A stretch of DNA of 64,000 nucleotides from Roseovarius halotolerans. GTDB lineage: Bacteria > Pseudomonadota > Alphaproteobacteria > Rhodobacterales > Rhodobacteraceae. Both the position numbers and the translations under genes were made by a program. Positions 59,473 through 64,000 of this stretch are shown here, piece by piece (the stretch's first letter is position 1; each line of letters starts with the position of its first letter). The stretch lies in NCBI RefSeq assembly GCF_900172255.1, contig NZ_FWFU01000001.1:620001-684000 (forward strand), written 5' to 3'. The notes below the pieces were generated by a model. That model worked only from the letters and a program-made list of their open reading frames with translations, was not told the origin of the DNA and searched no databases.

Positions 59473-60876
59473 TCAGCGCATGACCAGAAAGATGCGGGCC
59501 GCGCCTCGCTGAATGGTGAGGGCGAGCGCCCCATCGACCTGCGCCAGTTGCTGGCGCAAATCCGCAACCGAAGCGACCGACACGCGGTTGACAGCGAGGA
59601 TGATGTCACCCGCTTCCAATCCCGAACGCGCCGCCCGGCTTCCCGGATCGAGCCGCGCAACCACGACGCCGGAAAGGTTGCCATAGAACGGGTCGCCCGG
59701 TTGAAGGTCGCGAAGCTCCGCTCCCGAAAGCCGGTCGAACGCGCGCTCGCCGGTTGCGGCGGCGACCAGCCCGCCTTCACGCAGGGTCGCACTTAAAGTC
59801 AGTTCCTCGCCGTCGCGAATGACCTGCAACTCGACATCGCTGTCGATCCGTTTCAGCCCGATCTGACTGCGAAGATCGGCGGAGCCCGCTACGGGGCGGC
59901 CATCGACGGCGACGATCAGGTCGCCGGGTTGCAAGCCGGCTTCCTCGGCCGCGCTGTCGGGCTCGACCTGTGTGACCACTGCGCCGACGCCCGCTTCGAT
60001 GCCCAATGCGTCGGCAAGATCGGGCGTGAAATCCTGAATCATCACACCAAGCTGGCCTCTGCGCACTTCGCCATACTCGATCAGCTGATCCATGACCGCG
60101 CTGGCCATGTTGGCGGGCACAGCGAATCCTATTCCGACATTGCCGCCGGACGGCGCGATGATCGCGGTGTTGATGCCGACCAATCGCCCGTCGAGGGTGA
60201 TCAGCGCGCCGCCCGAGTTTCCGGGGTTGATCGACGCGTCGGTCTGGATGAAATCCTCGTAGCCGTCGACATTGAGGCCGCTGCGCCCCAATGCACTGAC
60301 GATACCGGAAGTCACCGTCTGTCCGAGGCCGAAAGGGTTTCCGATAGCGAGCACATAGTCCCCGACAAGCAGGCTGTCGCTGTCCCCAAGCTCCAGCGCG
60401 GAGATATCCTCGGCTTCGATCTGCAATAATGCGATGTCGGTTCCGGGGTCACTGCCGATGAGTTCAGCATCGAACTGTCGTCTATCCTTGAGCGTGACCA
60501 CGATCCGGTCGCCGTTTTCGATCACGTGGTGATTGGTAAGGACATAGCCTTCTTCGGAATCGATGATCACACCCGACCCGGCGCTCATCTGCTGGCGCGG
60601 CGTGGGCTGCTGCGGCACGGGCGGCATATCGAAGAACCGCCGGAAGAACGGGTCGTTGAAGAGCGGGTTCATCTCCGCTGTCTGGCGGCTTTCGACGGAT
60701 ATATTGACCACGGCCGGAGTGACCTCGGCCAGAAGGGGTGCCAGAGTGGGCAGTCCGCTGTCGCTTCGAAATAGCGGACGGTCGGCCGTCTGCGACGCGA
60801 CCGGCGCCGCGAATGTCAGCGAAACGATGCAAAGAGCCACCAGAATGTGGCCAAGACGAGAAACAAGTGCGGGCAT
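59473..60876 (-). CDS. degP: DegP/Do-type periplasmic serine protease
   Basis: A 467-residue exported protease. A signal peptide (ILVALCIVSLTFAAPVASQ) precedes a trypsin-like domain with catalytic H117 (LTNHHVIENG), D147 (PGTDIALLQ) and S221 (PGNSGGALI), then two PDZ domains with GVGAVVTQVEPDSAAEEAGL and SGLEAGDIILAVNRV. Degrades or refolds periplasmic proteins under heat and oxidative stress. A degP homologue is a usual member of transmissible stress-tolerance loci. Confidence 0.95.
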   Translation of the reverse strand: MPALVSRLGHILVALCIVSLTFAAPVASQTADRPLFRSDSGLPTLAPLLAEVTPAVVNISVESRQTAEMNPLFNDPFFRRFFDMPPVPQQPTPRQQMSAGSGVIIDSEEGYVLTNHHVIENGDRIVVTLKDRRQFDAELIGSDPGTDIALLQIEAEDISALELGDSDSLLVGDYVLAIGNPFGLGQTVTSGIVSALGRSGLNVDGYEDFIQTDASINPGNSGGALITLDGRLVGINTAIIAPSGGNVGIGFAVPANMASAVMDQLIEYGEVRRGQLGVMIQDFTPDLADALGIEAGVGAVVTQVEPDSAAEEAGLQPGDLIVAVDGRPVAGSADLRSQIGLKRIDSDVELQVIRDGEELTLSATLREGGLVAAATGERAFDRLSGAELRDLQPGDPFYGNLSGVVVARLDPGSRAARSGLEAGDIILAVNRVSVASVADLRQQLAQVDGALALTIQRGAARIFLVMR

Positions 60877-60965
60877 CTTCGATCTCCTTCAAGCCGGTGG
60901 AAAAGGTGGCCGGAGGTATCCGGCCACCGGTGTTGCAAGGCAGTTGATTGTGGAAGGGCAGCGCA

Positions 60966-61955
60966 TCATTCCGAATCCGTTCCGAACAGCCTCTGCTTGA
61001 GACGGATGAAGCTGTCGCCGATCTTGTCGAAGATGCCGCCGGTATCGTGCGCGGCGTCGATCTTCTCGTCGAGTTCATCGAGGTTTTCGTGCAGTTCCTC
61101 GAAATCGTCCTCGTTGCCGTAGCCGAGCGCTTCGGCAATCCTGAGTTGGTTACGCGCAGCCTCGACATATTCGCCGGGCGAAAGCGGTTCCGCATCGACG
61201 GCGGCGTCGGCATCCTCGGTCTCGGCCGCCGCGGATTCCCCGGCTTCGGTATCCGCAGTCATGCTTTCACCGTCGCCAAGCGCATTTTCCGCAGCGTCGA
61301 TCAGGAGTTGCGCCCTCAGAACCGGAAGCGCGATCACTTCCTCGGTCACGACCACGGTTCCAAGCGCGGTCGCAAGCGTCTGTTTCGCGGTCTCCACATC
61401 GCCTGCATCAATCTGGGAGGTCGCGCGCAGAAGCGCGTCGGGGTAGGTGGCAAGCGGCAGATTGGTGGTCTCCACCACGATTTCGCTGGCAAAATCGCGC
61501 ATCAGGGGGCGGGCCTCCTGGAGGTTGCCTTCGTCCACCAGATTTTCGATTGCCTCGCGGGCCGCGTCGATCGTTTCCACGTCACCCAACAAATCACGTT
61601 GGAGCAGCTGGACATCGACAGGCGCAAGAGCGAGGTCGGGATCGCGGGCGACGACGCTTTGAAGCTTGCCGGTTGCGACTGCCAGCGCTTCGAGCGCAGC
61701 CTCGCTGTCTCCTTCATCGAGAGCCTTGAGAGCGGTCTCCGTTTCCGCAAGTGCCCTAGTTGCGTCATTGAGAAGTTTCTTCCGTTTCTCGTCGACCTGT
61801 GCGGACGCTTCATCCTGCACCGCTTCGCTTACCGCCTCATTGGTCTGGGCGGTCGGGGGCTGCGATGTCTCCTGGGCAAAGGCTGGCGAAAGGGCCAGCA
61901 TGGATGTCAGCGCCAGGGCACTGACGGACGAGGCGAGTGTCTTGCGAATGAACAT
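60966..61955 (-). CDS. YfdX-family exported protein
   Basis: A 329-residue protein with a signal peptide (LASSVSALALTSMLALSPAFA). The mature region resembles YfdX: KRKKLLNDATRALAETETAL, LEALAVATGKLQSVVARDPD, DLALAPVDVQLLQRD. The tail is acidic and Ala-rich. YfdX proteins are associated with acid and heat resistance and are hallmark genes of the transmissible stress-tolerance locus. ATG 61955 follows AAGGAG at six bases; earlier starts overlap that site. Confidence 0.87.
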   Translation of the reverse strand: MFIRKTLASSVSALALTSMLALSPAFAQETSQPPTAQTNEAVSEAVQDEASAQVDEKRKKLLNDATRALAETETALKALDEGDSEAALEALAVATGKLQSVVARDPDLALAPVDVQLLQRDLLGDVETIDAAREAIENLVDEGNLQEARPLMRDFASEIVVETTNLPLATYPDALLRATSQIDAGDVETAKQTLATALGTVVVTEEVIALPVLRAQLLIDAAENALGDGESMTADTEAGESAAAETEDADAAVDAEPLSPGEYVEAARNQLRIAEALGYGNEDDFEELHENLDELDEKIDAAHDTGGIFDKIGDSFIRLKQRLFGTDSE

Positions 61956-62042
61956 GGGCATCTCCTTTTTGCGGTTTCCTGTTGTCCGGTCCTTCATCGT
62001 GATGTGAACATGCGGCGGGCCGGTTTTCGCACGTCCAATACG

Positions 62043-62549
62043 TCAGCGGCCCCCCAGGGTCGTTCCCGTCCAGGCCGGCGGGTCGGAGGCCGGGAAGGAT
62101 TCCAGCGCGGCCAGGGTCACTGGATCGGTCTCGTCCTCGGCGGGCGGTTTGCGGTCTTCGGTCCGGACGCGCGGTTGCGGCCCGTCCAACCTTTCAAGGG
62201 GCCGGAAGATCGGTTCCCGCCGGGGGCCGCGGCGGCGCTGGCTTTCGTCCCGCACAATGTAATCCCAGTTCTGCCGTTCGGCGTAGTCGATGGCGCTTTC
62301 ACGATCCGGAAAGCTGAGCCGGATCGGCCGGTAGGGATCGCGCGTGGCGGTCCAGCCCATCAGCGGCTCGATCTCCGGGGATGCGGCGGGCTCGAACTCC
62401 AGTATCCAGTGCCGCGGGCGCGGCCCCGACTGGGTCGCGCTGCGCGACGGGCGATAGATGATCGCCGTGGGCACGTCCGGCGACGACAGGTCGGTTCCGG
62501 GGATCGTCGGCCGGGACATCGGCCGGTTATGACCTCTCATGCTGAACAT
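62043..62549 (-). CDS. NDUFS4-like (complex I 18 kDa subunit family) protein
   Basis: A 168-residue protein: TAIIYRPSRSATQSGPRPRH, WILEFEPAASPEIEPLMGWT and SFPDRESAIDYAERQNWDYI follow the ETC complex I subunit (NDUS4) pattern. Chromosomal versions sit in respiratory complex I; a copy inside a stress operon could protect or tune electron transport. The Pro/Arg-rich C-terminus is an extension. Start behind AGGAGGT. Confidence 0.85.
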   Translation of the reverse strand: MFSMRGHNRPMSRPTIPGTDLSSPDVPTAIIYRPSRSATQSGPRPRHWILEFEPAASPEIEPLMGWTATRDPYRPIRLSFPDRESAIDYAERQNWDYIVRDESQRRRGPRREPIFRPLERLDGPQPRVRTEDRKPPAEDETDPVTLAALESFPASDPPAWTGTTLGGR

Positions 62550-62586
62550 CGTGACCTCCTTTCAGAACAGGTTGCTTTCAGATGTC

Positions 62587-63207
62587 TCAGGCCGTTTCCG
62601 CCGATGCGGTATGGTCGGCCCCGCCGCCGGATTTTCGCAGCTTCAAGCCCAGCAGAATGATCGTCACGCCGAAGATCGCGGCATAGATCGCCAGCAGCCA
62701 GCCGAGGGCCAGCAGGGTTTCAACGGGGCTTGTTGCCAGGAACCAGACGATCAGGACGCCCAGCAGGACCGACACGATGCCGCTCAGCCCGAGCCAGACC
62801 TCGCCCTCGATCTCCTTGCGCAGACGGATCGCAGTGACGATCTCGAGCAGACCCGAAAAGACCGACCAGAAGGCGATGCTGGCCCAGAGGAATACGGCCA
62901 GAACCAGAGTCGCCACGAAGGGCGAGACGATCACGACGATGCCGGTCAGGATGCCGAGGATGCCGCTGAAGGCGAGCCAGCCCCAGCGTTCGCCCTCGCG
63001 CATCTGGCGCACGGCCGCGATCAGGCCGAAGACGCCATCGGCAAAGGCGAAGGCACCGAAGACCAGCGTGAGCGTCAGCACCGCCTCGGCCGGCATGAAC
63101 CAGGCCAGCACGGAGATGACAAGCGCCAGCACACCGCGCAGCACGAAGGCCCACCAGTTCTTCGACAGGGAACAGAAGCCGGGGATCGGGTTGGTTTCAT
63201 GTGTCAT
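62587..63207 (-). CDS. hdeD: HdeD-family acid-resistance membrane protein
   Basis: A 206-residue protein with six membrane segments in three pairs (FVLRGVLALVISVLAWFMPA, LTLTLVFGAFAFADGVFGLI, and similar). It follows HdeD over its full length. HdeD proteins contribute to acid tolerance and occur in transmissible stress loci. ATG 63207 follows GGAGGG. It lies 16 bases downstream of the ClpK-like gene. Confidence 0.92.
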   Translation of the reverse strand: MTHETNPIPGFCSLSKNWWAFVLRGVLALVISVLAWFMPAEAVLTLTLVFGAFAFADGVFGLIAAVRQMREGERWGWLAFSGILGILTGIVVIVSPFVATLVLAVFLWASIAFWSVFSGLLEIVTAIRLRKEIEGEVWLGLSGIVSVLLGVLIVWFLATSPVETLLALGWLLAIYAAIFGVTIILLGLKLRKSGGGADHTASAETA

Positions 63208-63223
63208 CTTCAAAACCCTCCAG

Positions 63224-64000
63224 TTACTTCGCGGAAGCCTCCTCGGACGCATCGGACTCCCCTTTTGCGTCCGTGGCTTCACTGTCTTCATCGCCATCGG
63301 CGGTGCCGGACGTGTCAGCCGGTTTGTCTTCCGGTTCGGCGCTGTCCTCCTCCGCGACCTCCTGTTTCTCGAAGGTGATCTTCTGCTCCTCCGCCGACCA
63401 GGCGGCGCGGACCTTGTCGCCATCCTCGACCGAGCCGGAGAGCATTGCGCGGGCCAGTTCGGTTTCCAGTTCCGACCGGATCAGGCGGCGCAATTCGCGG
63501 GCACCGAATTCGGGCTGGAAGCCCACGGCGGCGAAATGATCGGTCACGCTTTCATCGAACGCCATCTCGACGCCCTGACCAAGCGCGGTGCGCGCCACGC
63601 GGTCGAGCTGCAACTCCACGATCCGGCGGATTTCCGGGCGGTTGAGCGAATGGAAGACGATGATCTCGTCGATCCGGTTGATGAACTCGGGGCGGAAATG
63701 CTGCCGTAGCACCTCCATCAACTCACCCCGTTGCTTGCCCTCGTCGAACTCCTTCGTGCCGCGCTTCTTGAGGTTGCGCTGGATGATGTCCGAGCCGAGG
63801 TTCGAGGTGGCGATGATGATGGTGTTGGTGAAATCCACCACCCGGCCCTTGCCGTCGGTCAGCCGCCCGTCGTCGAAGACCTGCAACAGGATGTTGTAGA
63901 CATCCGCGTGGGCCTTTTCGATCTCGTCCAGCAGAACCACCGAATAGGGGCGGCGGCGCACGCGCTCGGTCAGCTGGCCGCCCTCGTCATAGCCCACGTA
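63224..64000 (-). CDS. ClpK/ClpB-like AAA+ disaggregase, C-terminal part (runs off the right edge)
   Basis: The last 258 codons of a class I Clp ATPase: VGYDEGGQLTERVRRRPYSV (second Walker region), VVLLDEIEKAHADVYNILLQ (Walker B), TIIIATSNLGSDII (sensor 1), FRPEFINRIDEIIVF (arginine finger) and GFQPEFGARELRRLIRSELE (sensor 2). It ends in a long acidic Ser/Glu/Asp-rich tail, a feature of the ClpK (ClpG) group linked to heat tolerance on mobile loci. First visible gene of the stress operon; its 5' part lies beyond the window. Confidence 0.88.
   Translation of the reverse strand, partial: YVGYDEGGQLTERVRRRPYSVVLLDEIEKAHADVYNILLQVFDDGRLTDGKGRVVDFTNTIIIATSNLGSDIIQRNLKKRGTKEFDEGKQRGELMEVLRQHFRPEFINRIDEIIVFHSLNRPEIRRIVELQLDRVARTALGQGVEMAFDESVTDHFAAVGFQPEFGARELRRLIRSELETELARAMLSGSVEDGDKVRAAWSAEEQKITFEKQEVAEEDSAEPEDKPADTSGTADGDEDSEATDAKGESDASEEASAK

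Noticed and set aside
1-64000. CRISPR arrays, rRNA or tRNA genes
   Set aside because: No regularly spaced 25-40 base repeats and no conserved rRNA or tRNA segments were seen.

Overview
The window looks like GC-rich alphaproteobacterial DNA, probably Rhodobacterales, Sphingomonadales or a related group. That placement is inferred from codon use and from the families present: H-NS/HvrA-like protein, pRiA4b ORF-3, DUF736, DUF2840, DUF6499/DUF2285, pfam10134-type RepA and DUF3363 relaxase. Almost all of it is accessory DNA: an integrative or plasmid-like conjugative backbone, several defence cassettes, and a stress-tolerance locus at the right end. I see no rRNA, tRNA or CRISPR array.

Layout. 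1-2.4 kb: an open-ended, unrecognised minus-strand gene downstream of a DUF2235 hydrolase. 2.6-7.7 kb: a short type II CBASS operon (CD-NTase, E2-like protein, HNH-SAVED effector Cap5), divergent from a sigma-factor / acidic protein / ImmA-IrrE peptidase operon that may control it. 7.7-11.4 kb: an IS5-type remnant, an AbiE toxin-antitoxin pair, a PrtN-like regulator, a pRiA4b ORF-3 protein and an H-NS-like protein. 11.7-19.2 kb: an ardC antirestriction gene split by a three-tyrosine-recombinase transposon that carries a second ardC and has recognisable terminal inverted repeats. 19.2-32 kb: conjugative-element housekeeping genes (DUF2958, RadC, ParB, small conserved proteins, a giant methyltransferase/strawberry-notch helicase, a Toprim protein, DUF2493). 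Several of these are preceded by the same hairpin leader, which resembles the radC RNA motif.

32.3-38.8 kb is the most unusual segment. A SLOG protein and a TIR protein are transcribed away from an operon encoding a ThsB-like TIR protein, an Nmad2 protein, a MazG-like pyrophosphohydrolase with a long C-terminal extension, and a uracil-DNA-glycosylase-superfamily protein. Two more TIR genes follow. This reads as a nucleotide-centred anti-phage module related to, but different from, Thoeris. 39-47 kb holds an integrase remnant, two oxidoreductase plus LysR cassettes, a 2H phosphoesterase, a DUF736 protein and an IS110-family insertion sequence.

47-57 kb is the replication and mobilisation core: two XRE regulators around a perfect palindrome, DUF2285/DUF6499 regulators (one frameshifted), an AlpA-like protein, RepA with three iterons inside its gene, DUF2840, TraF peptidase, DUF736, lytic transglycosylase, relaxase, TraG/VirD4 and a CopG-type protein. 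The mating-pore (trb) genes that normally follow are not in the window. From 57.3 kb to the right edge a co-directional minus-strand operon (ClpK-like ATPase, HdeD, NDUFS4-like protein, YfdX, DegP, GrpE, HtpX, TrkA-C protein) resembles the transmissible locus of stress tolerance.
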